Assembly (NCBI GenBank): GCA_033439795.1
Contig: JAUTDP010000001.1
Location: forward strand, 682,001 to 746,000
Length of the DNA stretch: 64,000 nt
Direction of reading: 5' to 3'
Origin: Sordaria brevicollis
Taxonomy: Eukaryota > Ascomycota > Sordariomycetes > Sordariales > Sordariaceae
Shown: in pieces, positions 11,754-22,619 of the stretch
How the letters are laid out: every line of letters begins with the position of its first letter
Numbering within the stretch: position 1 is the first letter of the stretch
Translations under genes and position numbers: made by a program
Notes under the pieces: generated by a model
Database searches by the model: none
What the model was told of the DNA's origin: nothing
The model's input: the letters and a program-made list of their open reading frames with translations, nothing else

Positions 11754-13152
11754 ATGGCCCGAATAACAGCAGCCCTCTTGGCAGGCTTGCTTCTAAGTCC
11801 TCTCATACACGCATCTCCCACAAGTGGCAAGCCTCTCCTGGCAAGTAGACAAGACGAAAACAGCGAAGGCCTCCATTCCCTCATGGTCGCCGCCGGAAAG
11901 CTCTTCTTTGGCACTGCCACTGACGTCCGTTACCTCCTCGACAAAGCACACCAAGCCATCGTCAACAATCCGAGCGAATTTGGAATGATTGTGCCCGAGA
12001 ACAGTCAAAAATGGGGAGAGCTGGAAAAGGAAAAGGGCAGAGTGGACTTCACCAACGCAGATGCAATAGCTGCTGCTGCTGCGAAGAACGGGCAGAAGTT
12101 CAGGTGCCATGTTCTGACTTGGGCTGCACAACTTCCCAGCTTCGGTTTGTTTTCCCACGTTTCATCATCAGCCCAGAAGGGAACTGACAAAGACCCAAGT
12201 CACATCATCCACTTGGACCAAAGAAGCCCTCACCGCCCAGCTCAAAGCGCACATCACCACTGTCGTCACCCACTACCGCTCCCAATGCTACTCCTGGGAT
12301 GTCGTTTCCGAAGCCCTCTCTTCTTCTCCCGACTCAAACACCCTATCCAACTCCTCCATCTTCCAGAAGGTTATAGGACCCTCATACATCCCTCTCTCCT
12401 TCTACTGGGCCTCACTCGCCGATCCAGACGCCAAGCTCTACTACAACGACTTCAACCTCGAGATTTCACCTCTTAAAGCGCAGGGTGTCGTCGACATTGT
12501 CCACCTTGTCCGCAACTTTATTTCACCTACCGGAGAGAAGGGCAAAGCTCGCATTGACGGCACTGGGTTGCAAAGTCACCTCTTCGTCGGCCAAGTCCCT
12601 TCTCTCACTTCTCTCATTTCCTCGTTGGAAACGTTCACCAACCTTACAAGTCTCGAAGTCTCTTTTTCCGAGTTGGACATTTCTCACGATTCTGTACCCG
12701 CCAACGACACGCAGATGGAGCAGCAGGCGCAAGATTACATGACCGTTGTCTCGGCTTGTTTGGCAGTTGAGAAGTGTGTCGGCATCACGGTCTGGGGGTT
12801 TTCGGATAAGTACAGCTGGATTCAAGACGCGTTTCCGGGGAAGGGAGAGGGATGTTTGTATGATGAGAAAATGAAGAAGAAGGCGGCGTGGTATGGTGTG
12901 CGGGAGGTCTTGAAGAGAGCAGGAGTGGTAATGGCAGAACGGAATTCGACTGGTTCTCCAGAAGAGAGGATTAGGAACGCGGCAAGGAATGGGAGATTGA
13001 TGGAGGAGGTTAATGGCACGGCGTTGATGCTGGCTGCTGAGAAAGAAAACGAGACTAAGAATGGAGGAAGTAATAGCTTTAGGGGTGGCCTGGGTTGGAG
13101 GGCCTGGCCAGTGGTAACGGGCTGGGGTATATGGGTCGTTCTCTCCTTGTGA
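11754..13152 (+). CDS. GH10-like protein, secreted and probably GPI-anchored
   Basis: Exons 11754..12144 and 12200..13152 encode 447 aa; the 55-bp intron (GTTTGT donor, CTGAC branch, AAG acceptor) is in phase and joins QLPSF to VTSST. MARITAALLAGLLLSPLIHA is a signal peptide. GH10 landmarks follow in order: KLFFGTATD, the ENSQKW strand, QLPSF, HYRSQCYSWDVV, YYNDFNLE, GLQSHLF, the nucleophile in FSELDIS (Glu288) and ITVWGFSDKYSW. The acid/base Glu168 is present in WDVVSEA, but the Asn that normally precedes it is Ser167, and the substrate-binding His of the usual WHSQ is Ala124 (WAAQ). A hydrophobic C-terminus after a small-residue stretch suggests a GPI anchor. It may be a xylanase with altered specificity or a non-catalytic xylan-binding protein. 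The upstream in-frame TTG at 11709 is not needed, since the ATG begins the signal peptide. Confidence 0.88.
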
Positions 13153-13572
13153 GCGGGTCGACAGTTGTTATCTCGAGCGAGTCGTTTACGTGATTTTTGT
13201 TTGGCGCGTGACGCGTGTGCAGATGGTCACGGTCTTTCTCGTGCTATATGTAGCGTTTGTTCCTCTTCAGTCTGGGACAATACCTATTCTATCACCGCCG
13301 CCTTCCCTGCAAATCCTCCTCCTCTTCTAATTTCGATCTGCTTCTTCACTGCTTGATCTTTCCTTCAACTTCCACCCAGTGTCCAACCATTCTCAGATTT
13401 CAATCACCTCTAAACTTAAGGTGACTTTATACCGGTGCTAGCCATCCACCATCAACCCCGCGTTAGATATCGACAGCGTTATTATCAACATCACATCACG
13501 ATAATAACAAAACAAATCTCATCACAGCATATCCACGATCTGTACCAGCGAATCTCCGAAATTTCAACCAAG
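13153..13572 (+). other. intergenic, promoter and 5' leader of the next gene
   Basis: A 420-bp gap between two plus-strand genes. It contains pyrimidine-rich stretches and AT-rich leader sequence before the ATG at 13573. No gene or repeat is seen. Confidence 0.5.
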
Positions 13573-14328
13573 ATGAATCTGACACAAGCGGAAACAAACT
13601 ACTACACAATGGATCAACCAGCGATCCACAACCCCTCCTTCCCAAGCATACAAATCCCCGAAGACGACATGCAGCGGGACATACCCGACATCGACGTAGC
13701 CGCCCTTCGGGCCACTCGCTTCTTCCTAGGCCCCCTGTCTTTCCGCCAACTCATCTGGCTCCTGATCCTCTGGATCCTTTTCCTCTTCCCTCACCCTCTC
13801 AGTTGGCCTCGTCGCGGTCTTATCCATCTCCTCAACCGCCTCCTTCTTCTTCAACTCCCCTATATCCCGACTCTCCGTCGTCTTCGACACTCCTTTATCG
13901 TTTCCCACCACCGTCGACGTGACCTCAACCGCTTCATCAACGACGCACAGCAACTCAGGATACTACTCGACCGTGATTTCGTCGCGATCCAGATGGTTCT
14001 CAGTGGGAGGCTCGTCGATGGGGCGAGGCACGGCCGCCCGAGGCTGTACATGGCCGGTAGAGGTAGAGGTACCATCCTCGGATTGATTATGGAGTCTTAT
14101 ATCCGGTGCATCGATTACGTCTCCTGCTGCGTTCTAGCGACTTGGATTGTGGTACTTTGGGCGTCGACGGTTGTGCTGGTGGGGTTTGTGGTTTTTGTGT
14201 GTCATTTTTTTGGCTCTGGTTTGGTTCCCGGTTTTGGATTGGCCTGGGTTGCTGCGCGGAAGAGTCGAAAGAGAGCTTCGAAGGGGGTTTTGAGGGAGGT
14301 GGCGACTCTGGTCAGTGGTGAGGGATAA
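13573..14328 (+). CDS. orphan membrane protein, hypothetical
   Basis: An unspliced 251-aa frame starting MNLTQAETN in a favourable CAAGATG context; the open frame extends upstream without another ATG. Seen: a polar N-terminus of about 60 residues, a strongly hydrophobic segment LIWLLILWILFLF near residue 70, an Arg/Leu-rich middle, then a second hydrophobic block (VLATWIVVLWASTVVLVGFVVFVCHFF) around residues 195-221 and a basic tail. No known domain is recognised. An alternative reading with an unseen intron ending in CTCTCAG near 13801 would switch the frame to a Ser/Thr-rich stretch, so the middle of the model is uncertain. It is the last gene before the RIP-degraded island; base composition drops sharply about 60 bp after its stop. 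Confidence 0.45.
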   Translation: MNLTQAETNYYTMDQPAIHNPSFPSIQIPEDDMQRDIPDIDVAALRATRFFLGPLSFRQLIWLLILWILFLFPHPLSWPRRGLIHLLNRLLLLQLPYIPTLRRLRHSFIVSHHRRRDLNRFINDAQQLRILLDRDFVAIQMVLSGRLVDGARHGRPRLYMAGRGRGTILGLIMESYIRCIDYVSCCVLATWIVVLWASTVVLVGFVVFVCHFFGSGLVPGFGLAWVAARKSRKRASKGVLREVATLVSGEG

Positions 14329-14683
14329 AAGAGTTCGGTGGGGTGTCTGGTCTTTTTTTTCTTTTGCAATGAAACTCAGTACTCGGAACAAATCAAATAA
14401 ATAATTTTTTTCGGTCTATTTACTTTAAATTGTTTCAAATCGTGAAAATTGCCTTATTTCGACTTCAAACTCATTTACCTTATTTCGTTTACAAACACGG
14501 ATACCTATTTTTCCGGTCCCGGCATACCGGTATTTACCGCCCATTCTTAATCGTATTAACCTCAAAACACAACAAAAACACTCGGAAAATTACACAGAAC
14601 AAAACACAAAAAATAAATGTAAACCAAAATAACTACCCTACTCTTTATTAACCAACCGATTCTATACCTTTATATATAATAAT

Positions 14684-14688
14684 ATTTT
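14684..14688. repeat. left target-site duplication of the Gypsy element
   Basis: atttt immediately before the 5' LTR; its partner is atttc at 22615-22619. The single difference is C-to-T, compatible with RIP after insertion. Confidence 0.7.
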
Positions 14689-14974
14689 TGTAAGGGTATT
14701 GCTAGGAAGGCTTAGGGGGACCCGTACAACTAGGGCATAGTAGCCCAGGACGACGGATAAGATAGCGGATAAAATAAGGATAGTAGGATATAATATAGAG
14801 GAAAGGATCTTGGAGTCCGGGCGCCGACCGTTCTAAATTTATAAGGAAGCGTATAAATATAAAAAAAGATAATTCCTAGCTAGAAATTTATATTTAGCCA
14901 AATTAAAATCTTTTTCCTAAAATAAACCTATTTTATACAACCTATTCTCACCCTTTCGTATTTATAATTTTATA
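14689..14974 (+). repeat. 5' LTR (286 bp)
   Basis: Starts TGTAAGGGTATT and ends TTTTATA, where the 3' copy ends TTTACA, so the ancestral termini were TG...CA. It aligns end to end with 22329-22614 without a net length change; differences are mainly C/T and G/A transitions. The shared block GGCTTAGGGGGACCCGTA is easy to locate in both copies. Confidence 0.9.
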
Positions 14975-16700
14975 ATTCTTTAACCTCTACGATTCTATTA
15001 ATAAAGGCTATAAATATAATTAATAAACGTAAGGAGAGTTTATATAGAAAAGGTATTATTAACTCTCGTTATAAAAATAGCGTAAGCCTAATATAAAAGA
15101 TATATAATTATTTACGTATTATTAATAATATAATTAAAAATCCCGTCGATAAAAAGATTACTAATAAATATAGGGAAGACGATTACGAAGCGGCGTCCTA
15201 CGAACCCGAGAATAATACCGCTTTAAAAAATCCTAACGATAAATATAATAATATTAACGATAATAAACCGTAACCCGAATTTATATTATATAAGGAGGTT
15301 AAAGGCAATTTTAAATAAAAAATTTAAATATAATTTAAAGAGCGGTATTTAATAAAGAATTTATATACTTTTAACCGCTACCGCTTTAAGAGCCTTTATT
15401 AACAGAGGGAATATTATATTAATAAAATAGAATAATAATTATAAATAGAATTTCGTCGAAGTAAAAACCCTTTAAAATCTAATTAGCGTAACCGTTCTTT
15501 ATTTATACGCAACTATTCGTTAAGCGAATATTTTTAATTTTATTTTCATTTTTATTCCTATTCCTATTTTTAATTTTACGCCTATTCCTACTCCCGGACC
15601 CGCTCCTACTCCTTATTTACTCAATCCGACCAATCCGGCTATTCTAGCAACTTCTCCCCTACGTAAGAGCGTTATAAATAGTAAATATCCCGCGAACGTA
15701 AACGCGTAAAATAGCGCAAACGTTAAAAATTCGTAGAAATAATATTATAATTCTTATAAATATTATTATAATTTATATAAAAAACCGTAAATTAAAAAAA
15801 TAAGGAATCTTATTTATATCCCCCTATATATAATATTTGCAAATTAATAATAAATAATACAAGCGCTAAAATCGAAGATTAAATCGATAATATCGAAAAC
15901 GGTAATTAAATTCGTAAAAGTATTAATACTTACTAATTTATTTAATAAGCCTTTTCTAAGGCCGACGATTTTATAACCATTTTATAATATATATATTCTA
16001 TTACCCTCTTTAATAATAAAAGTTAAAAGCAACCCGTAATATAAGAAAAATTCCTAGGGTTTATTTATAAAGAATATATTACCCCCGAAGTTTACGAATT
16101 CGATATTAGAGAATAATTATTCTATATACGTTAAAATAATAATAAAGACCCGTAGAAATTATAGAATTAATATTAATATAATTATTAATAATTTAATAAA
16201 AATATTATTATAAATAAATAATTAATATATAATTTCTTCTTCCGGTTAAAAAAAAACGTATATAATTACTTTTATACGTATTAAATCCTTATTAATAACC
16301 CAATAAAAATTACTTCGAAAGTAATAAATTAATAGACCGAATTTAAAAATAAAAAATAAACCTTAAAGGACGAAATAGGTAAAAATCGCTATAATAAATA
16401 ATCTTTACGCTATAAAGGGTCTTCGAATAATAAACGTTTTAATTATAATAAAGACCGCAATTGAAATTATAATTAGGACCGTAATTAGGATCGCGATTTT
16501 AAAGGGCGTAAAAGCTATAAGAGAGACCAATCCTTTAATAAATAAAACGGAGGTAATAACGAATTCGGCCTAAATTATTATAATTATAAAAATAAAAGAT
16601 ATTATACTCGTAATTATACGAAATATAAAAGGATAAATAATTAAAACCGGCCGAGAGAGAAAGTTACCGTTTAAGGCGTAATTACCGAATAAAATATTAA
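14975..16700 (+). pseudogene. gag remnant with mutated CCHC zinc knuckle
   Basis: The frame is closed many times. At 16576-16617 the translation reads Y-x2-Y-x4-Y-x4-Y, which is exactly C-x2-C-x4-H-x4-C with each ligand changed by a single transition (TGT to TAT, CAT to TAT). This is a retroviral-type nucleocapsid knuckle, placing gag upstream of pol. An Asn/Gly/Arg-rich stretch just before it fits the basic nucleocapsid region. The gag start was not determined. Confidence 0.7.
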
Positions 16701-16749
16701 ACGTAATAACGATAAAGAAAATAATTATATTTTAAATACTAAAGAATTG

Positions 16750-19700
16750 GTAAAAGGTTAAACCTTATAGAAGAACTATCGTTCGACGGGGTTAGCGGTT
16801 TTAAAACGGTTAGAAGAAACGGGCTAAATAAGACTTCTATAATATTAATTATACTAAGGGGTCGCCGATTAAAAGAACGTATAAATTTGGATTTAAAAAT
16901 AGAGGTTAATACCGTATATAAGAATTTCGCGAAGAAATATAAATTAAAGAAAGTAAAAACTAATATTTTACCTATTTTAATAAATACGAATAATAAAGAA
17001 ATATATTATTATAGAGCGTACGAATTAACGTTTATTTTAAAAGACCGGAAGGGTTAAAAAAGAGAATTTACCTAATTATTCTATATAATCCGAAAAGATA
17101 ATCGAATACCACTATTACTATTATTTATACCGGGTATAAATTCTAAAAATATTATTATATATATTAATAAAAACGAATTTAAATTTAAAGGGGTACCCCT
17201 TATTAATACTACAATTTTCGTACGTAAAGTAGTATATAGTAACCGAACCTATATTATTAATTTAATTTTAATATATAATTTATTAAAACTGGATTTTAAA
17301 AATATAAACGAAAATAAGGAGCCGCCTAAAAGTATAGTAAATAATATTCCCCTAATATTAAAAGGGTTTAAAGATATATTTTCTAAAGAAAAAGCTAAAG
17401 CGTTATTATAATTACTGGATATTAAATACGAAATCGTCTTTAAAGAAGGGGAAGAAATATTTAATATCCCTATTTACCCTCTATTTATTACGTAATTAAA
17501 AACGCTACGCGAATATTTAAAAGAGAATTTATAAATTAATTATATTTATTATTCTTAAAATTCTATCGGGGTACCGATTTTATTTATATTTAAGAAGGAT
17601 AATACGTTACGATTATATATTAATTACTAAAAATTAAATAAAATTACTATTAAAAATTAATATTTATTATTATTAATTAGCGAATTAATAGACCGAATAA
17701 TCGGCGCTAAAGTATTTTTTAAAATTAATTTACGCGAAGCGTACTATTAAATCCGAATTAAAGAAGGGGATTAGTAGAAAACCGTTTTTAAAATATAATA
17801 TAATTATTTCGAATATATAATAATACCGTTTAAATTTACGAACGTACCCGCTATATTCTAAATATATATATATAAAATATTCGTAAGGCTTATCGATTAT
17901 ATTTACGTAATATATTTTAATAATATTTTAATTTATTCGAATTCTAAAGAAGAATATAACGAATATTTCCGTTTAATTTTCGAACGTTTACGTACTACCT
18001 AACTTTTTATAAAAACGTTTAAGTACGAATTCTATAAGGATTATATCGATTTCTTCGGTTATTAAATTATTATAGAAGGGGTAATAATAGATCTTGAATA
18101 AATAAAGGCAGTTTAAGAGTAATTAATATTTAAATCCTTTTATAATATCTAAATATTTTTAGGATTTGCTAATTTTTACCGACGGTTTGTATACCGGTAT
18201 TTTTATATAATAAGGCTTATTACCGATTTATTAAAAGGGAATAAAAATGGGCGGAAATTAAACGTATTTTATTAAATTAAGGAGGCCGATAAAGTATTCT
18301 AAGCCTTAAAGGAAGCGTTTATAACGGTACTAATCCTTTATTATTAAGATTTAATTAAAAAAATTAAAATTAAAATAGACGTTTCGTAGAGGGCTATTTT
18401 AGGAATTTTATCCTAATTTACGGGAGATATTTAATACCCCGTAGCGTTCTTTTTTAAAAAATTAATAAACGTAGAATAATAATAATATATAAATTAATAA
18501 GAATTATTCGCTATTATAGTTAGTTTAAATTATTAAATATATTATTTAAAAGGATTTTTAAAGCCGTTTATAGTATTTATAAATTATAAAACGTTAAAGA
18601 GTATTATAGAATCGCCGGCGAGCGATTTACGTAGAAAGTTAGCTCGTTAAGTTTATTAATTATTTTAATTCGATTTCGAAATAAAATATCGGTTAGGGAA
18701 GATGAATTTAATAAATGGTCTATCTAAAAGGTTAAATTATATAAGGGGGGATATAACCTATAGTGACGTTTTATTAACCTTTTAGAAGAAATTGGGCTTT
18801 ATTTCAGAATTATTAAATATAATTAAAGAGTAATTAAATTTTAAAATTTTATACTAATATAGAAAAAAATTTATAATTTATACTTTTATTAAATAAATTC
18901 AATAAATAACGTAGTTTATTATTATTATAAAAAATATTTTATTAATATAACCGATAAAAGGAGCGTTCCTTTAAATCTTATTACGTAAAATTATAAAAAA
19001 GATAATATACCGAGAAATCCTTTAAATACTTTTAACGAGCCGGGAATTTTATATTATTATAAAGGGACTTTAATTTAAAATTTTAAATTTAGCCGAATAA
19101 GTGGCGATTATTTAGTTTAAAGGGATTATAATCGAAGGATATAAATTAAATAATTAAAAGGTTTTTTATTTTAAAGAATGGTTAATAATTTTTAAGGAAG
19201 GATTATTCCGTAAAGAGATTTTACGCTCTTATTATAATAATTTAAGGGCTAGTTATATAAATATATTTAAAACCTTAGAATTTATTAAAAGGAAATTTTA
19301 TTAAAAGGGTTTTATATAAAATGTTTAAAAATATATTACGAAGTACGAATTATATTAAGGGATTTAAAAACCTTAATATTGACCTTATAAAGACTTTTAA
19401 TCTTTATTAATACCCGAATAACCTTTTTAAAAAATTAATATCGATTTTATTATTAATTTTCCGCTAAGTTAAGGGGTTAACGGGAAGATATATAACGCTA
19501 TTTTATTAATTATAAACCGATTTACTAAAATAATTTTATTTATACCTATTATTAAAATGCTTAATATAATTTCTATAATATCCCTATTATATAAATACGT
19601 AAAATATTAATTCGGTTTACTATTAAGAATTATAAATAATAGGGATAAATTATTTATTAGCGAATTTTGGAAGGAATTTACCAAAACGCGTAGGATCCTA

Positions 19701-20260
19701 CAAAAATTATCTACCGTATTCTACCCGTAAATAAATAAATAAATAAAACGCTTATATTAAATTATTAAAAAGATTTTACGTATTTGAACTTTAAAAAGCG
19801 ATTTTATATTTTAGAATAGGAAGCTCCTAAAAGTAGAATTCGCGTATAATAATTCTATATACGAAATTATAAAGGTTTCGCTATTTAAAGTTTTATATAA
19901 TTATTACTTATATATAATCGAATATATTAAAGGGCGGAATTTTATTAAGGTTTAAAATATAAAGGAGCGATTATAAAAATTAAAGGAAATTTATAAAATA
20001 ATATAGCGCTTTTAAAATTAAATAATAGAAACGTAGAAGAAGGGGTATAATAAAAGGTATACGCCGATTGAATTCCAACCGGGTAACGTCGTAGGCTTAT
20101 TAATTAAGAATTTCCAATTTAAAAATAGGAAATTAATATTTATATATATTAAAATTAAGGTATTAAAGAGAATTAACTTTTAGGCGTATTAAATAGTCCT
20201 ACCGATATAATATAGCCGGATATATAATATCTTTTTAATTAATTTATTAAAACCTTAAAA
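16750..20260 (+). pseudogene. pol remnant: reverse transcriptase, RNase H, integrase
   Basis: Translation with stops ignored shows the reverse transcriptase YFxxILIYS box at 17913-17939 with both catalytic aspartates read as Asn (GAT to AAT, 17919-17924). Then come the Gypsy motif FLGFANFYRRFV (about 18160-18200) and an ITDLLKG block. Downstream, near 19437-19470, IDFIINFPLS matches the first-aspartate region of a Ty3/Gypsy integrase, and NVVGLLIKNFQ near 20085 matches the region after the catalytic core. The polyprotein order RT-RNase H-IN is diagnostic of Ty3/Gypsy rather than Copia. None of it can be translated now. Confidence 0.8.
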
Positions 20261-20814
20261 GAATAAAGAAGATGGAAATTACAAAATGCTATTATTAGAA
20301 TTATATAATGAATAAAAGGAGTAAAAAATTAAAGAAATTATAAATTATTAAAGAATAAATATAAATTAGAGGTTTTTAATTAAATAAATAGGGTAGCCCG
20401 TAGAATATAATATTTAGGAACTTAAAGAGTACTTCGAAAATACGTAAAAAGCGCTCTCTAAATATTAGAAAATTAAATAGAAATATTATAGGAAATAGGA
20501 TAATTAATATAAATAATATAATAAGAATTTATTATTCTATAATTATAAAAAATAATAAGCGCCGAATATAATACGAAATATTATATATAAAATTTAATAA
20601 GCGAATAATTATTATATACCCTAATGGGGATAGGAATTAAAAGCCTATTTATTAATAAAAAAAGAAATATTATCGCCGGCGAAAAATTTACGTAATAGGA
20701 TAAATTAGGGGTAATTTATACCGGAAGTAAAATATTTAAGGATTAGTAATCTAATTTTAAATATTTTAATATAATATTAATTAAAAAATAACTACGCCGA
20801 GCCGTGAATTAAAA

Positions 20815-21350
20815 TTATAAAGAATTTAGAAAATCCGAATATTAAAATTAAAAGAAGAGCCTCTTTAGTACTTTTATTAGACCGGGAATTTTCTATTTAA
20901 CGAGGATAGGCAATTAAATTAAGAGGATTTAGAATAGCCGGTAAATTTTCTATTAGGATTATAGAGAATCCGATATATTAAAAGGAGAACCGTTTTAATA
21001 CTTCCTATTAGATTAAAAATTCTTTATTTAATAAAAATAAAATAATTAAATTAAGAAAATCTAAATTAACCGGCAAATTCCTTATCGGGATTATAAAGAA
21101 TCCAATATATTAAAAAAAAAGCCGTTTTAATACTTCTTATTAAATTAAAAATTTTCCGTCCGATAAGGATAAAATAATTAAATTAAGAGAATTTAAACCA
21201 ATTAGCAAATTCCTTATCGGAATTATAAAGAATCCGATATATTAAAAGGAGAGCCGTTTTAATACTTCTTATTAAATTAAAGATTCTTTATTTAATAAGG
21301 ACGAAATAATTAAATTAAGAGGATTTAAAACCAATCGGTAAATTCCTCCT
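20815..21350 (+). repeat. 132-bp tandem repeat inside the Gypsy element
   Basis: Four to five diverged copies. The words beginning gtaaatt/gcaaatt recur at 20941, 21073, 21205 and 21338 (spacing 132, 132, 133). Each copy contains a variant of aatccgatatattaaaagg. 132 bp is 44 codons, so the array could have been an in-frame protein repeat. It lies between the integrase end and the 3' LTR, where most Gypsy elements carry no gene. Confidence 0.85.
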
Positions 21351-22313
21351 TAACGTTTATTCGTAAGCGGTATTAAAGGTTACCGGCTTTAAAGTAACTA
21401 TAGTGGCTTAAACCGCAAAGAAATCTATAACCGATTAATAAATATAAATACTAATAAAATTCTCTAAATTAAAGAAATACAATAAATTATCGGCTATATA
21501 AAATAAATAATCGTCGGTTAATAATATAGCCTAAAATATTTCCAACTTCCAAAAATAATTAATATATATTAAAATTTTATTAACCTAATTAACCGGTTAA
21601 GGCTAATAAATCTTTCCTTATATTTTAAAGATTATAGGGGCTTAATTCTAAAAAAAGGAAAAGTAATTCGGATTAAACCTTAAAATTAACTTTAAATAAA
21701 ACTCTAATCCTAATTCGGGATAAAATTTCCATCCTACTTCGGAATTCCTTCGAAATCTTTAATTATTTAAGGTAAAACGCTTTTTATCCGGGGAAAGGAC
21801 GTAAAGGAAAAAGAATACCGAAACGGTAAATAAGGCATATAATACGTAAAAATTAAACCGTTTCGGAATCGGTTTACGGGAATTTAATAATAGCTTTAAA
21901 GGGCGAATATTAACCGCGGAGCCAATTAATTATTATAATACCGCGGCCAATAGGCGCGGAAATATTAATATAATATAAATAGCCGGGATAGGCGAAAACC
22001 GTTACTTCGTCCGATATATTAATATAAGTATTATTAATCGGTTTTTAAATCTTTTAATAAAATTATTTAGCATAAAAGTATTACCCTTATAAATATTACG
22101 GTAATTACTATATAGTAGTATAATTTAAGGATTAAATTAGCCGGGGAAGGGAATAACGTTAATACGTAAAATAAAAATAGATAATTAAATAGTATAATAA
22201 AACCGAAGCGTAGCGTAATATATAAATAGAAAATAAGGTTTTTTAAAATAAGAAATAGAATTTTCTACGGATTATAATAATTAATATTAGAATTATAAAG
22301 GATTATAGCTTTT

Positions 22314-22324
22314 AAGGGGGGGGA
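22314..22324 (+). promoter_or_regulatory. polypurine tract of the Gypsy element
   Basis: AAGGGGGGGGA lies four bases before the 3' LTR, the position of the plus-strand primer in LTR elements. It has survived RIP better than its AT-rich surroundings. Confidence 0.75.
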
Positions 22325-22328
22325 TAAT

Positions 22329-22614
22329 TATAAGGGTATTATTAAAAAGGCTTAGGGGGACCCGTATAATTAAAGTATAATAGCCTAGAACGACGGATAA
22401 AATAATAAATAAAATAAAGATAGTAGGATATAATATGGAGGAAAAGATTTCGGAGTCTAGGCGCCGATTGTTCCGGACCTATAGGGAAGCGTATAAATAT
22501 AAAAGAGGATAGCTCCTAGCTAGAGACTTATATCTAGCTAGGCTAAAATCTTTCTCCCGGAATAGACCTACCTTATACGACCTACTCTCACCCTCTCGTA
22601 CCTGTGACTTTACA
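22329..22614 (+). repeat. 3' LTR (286 bp)
   Basis: Same length as the 5' LTR. It starts tataagggtatt (ancestral TGTAAGGG, G-to-A) and ends gactttaca. Its second half is less mutated than the 5' copy, as shown by the intact CA end. Confidence 0.9.
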
Positions 22615-22619
22615 ATTTC

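Larger units (their letters stand above)
14689..22614 (+). mobile_element. Ty3/Gypsy LTR retrotransposon, RIP-degraded
   Basis: A 7.9-kb element bounded by two LTRs of exactly 286 bp, flanked by a 5-bp target duplication (14684..14688 atttt; 22615..22619 atttc, differing by one C/T transition). The order gag, reverse transcriptase, RNase H, integrase read from the remnants is that of Ty3/Gypsy. A G-rich polypurine tract precedes the 3' LTR. The element lies in the opposite orientation to the hAT gene it interrupts. All frames are closed by transitions, so it is inactive. Confidence 0.9.
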
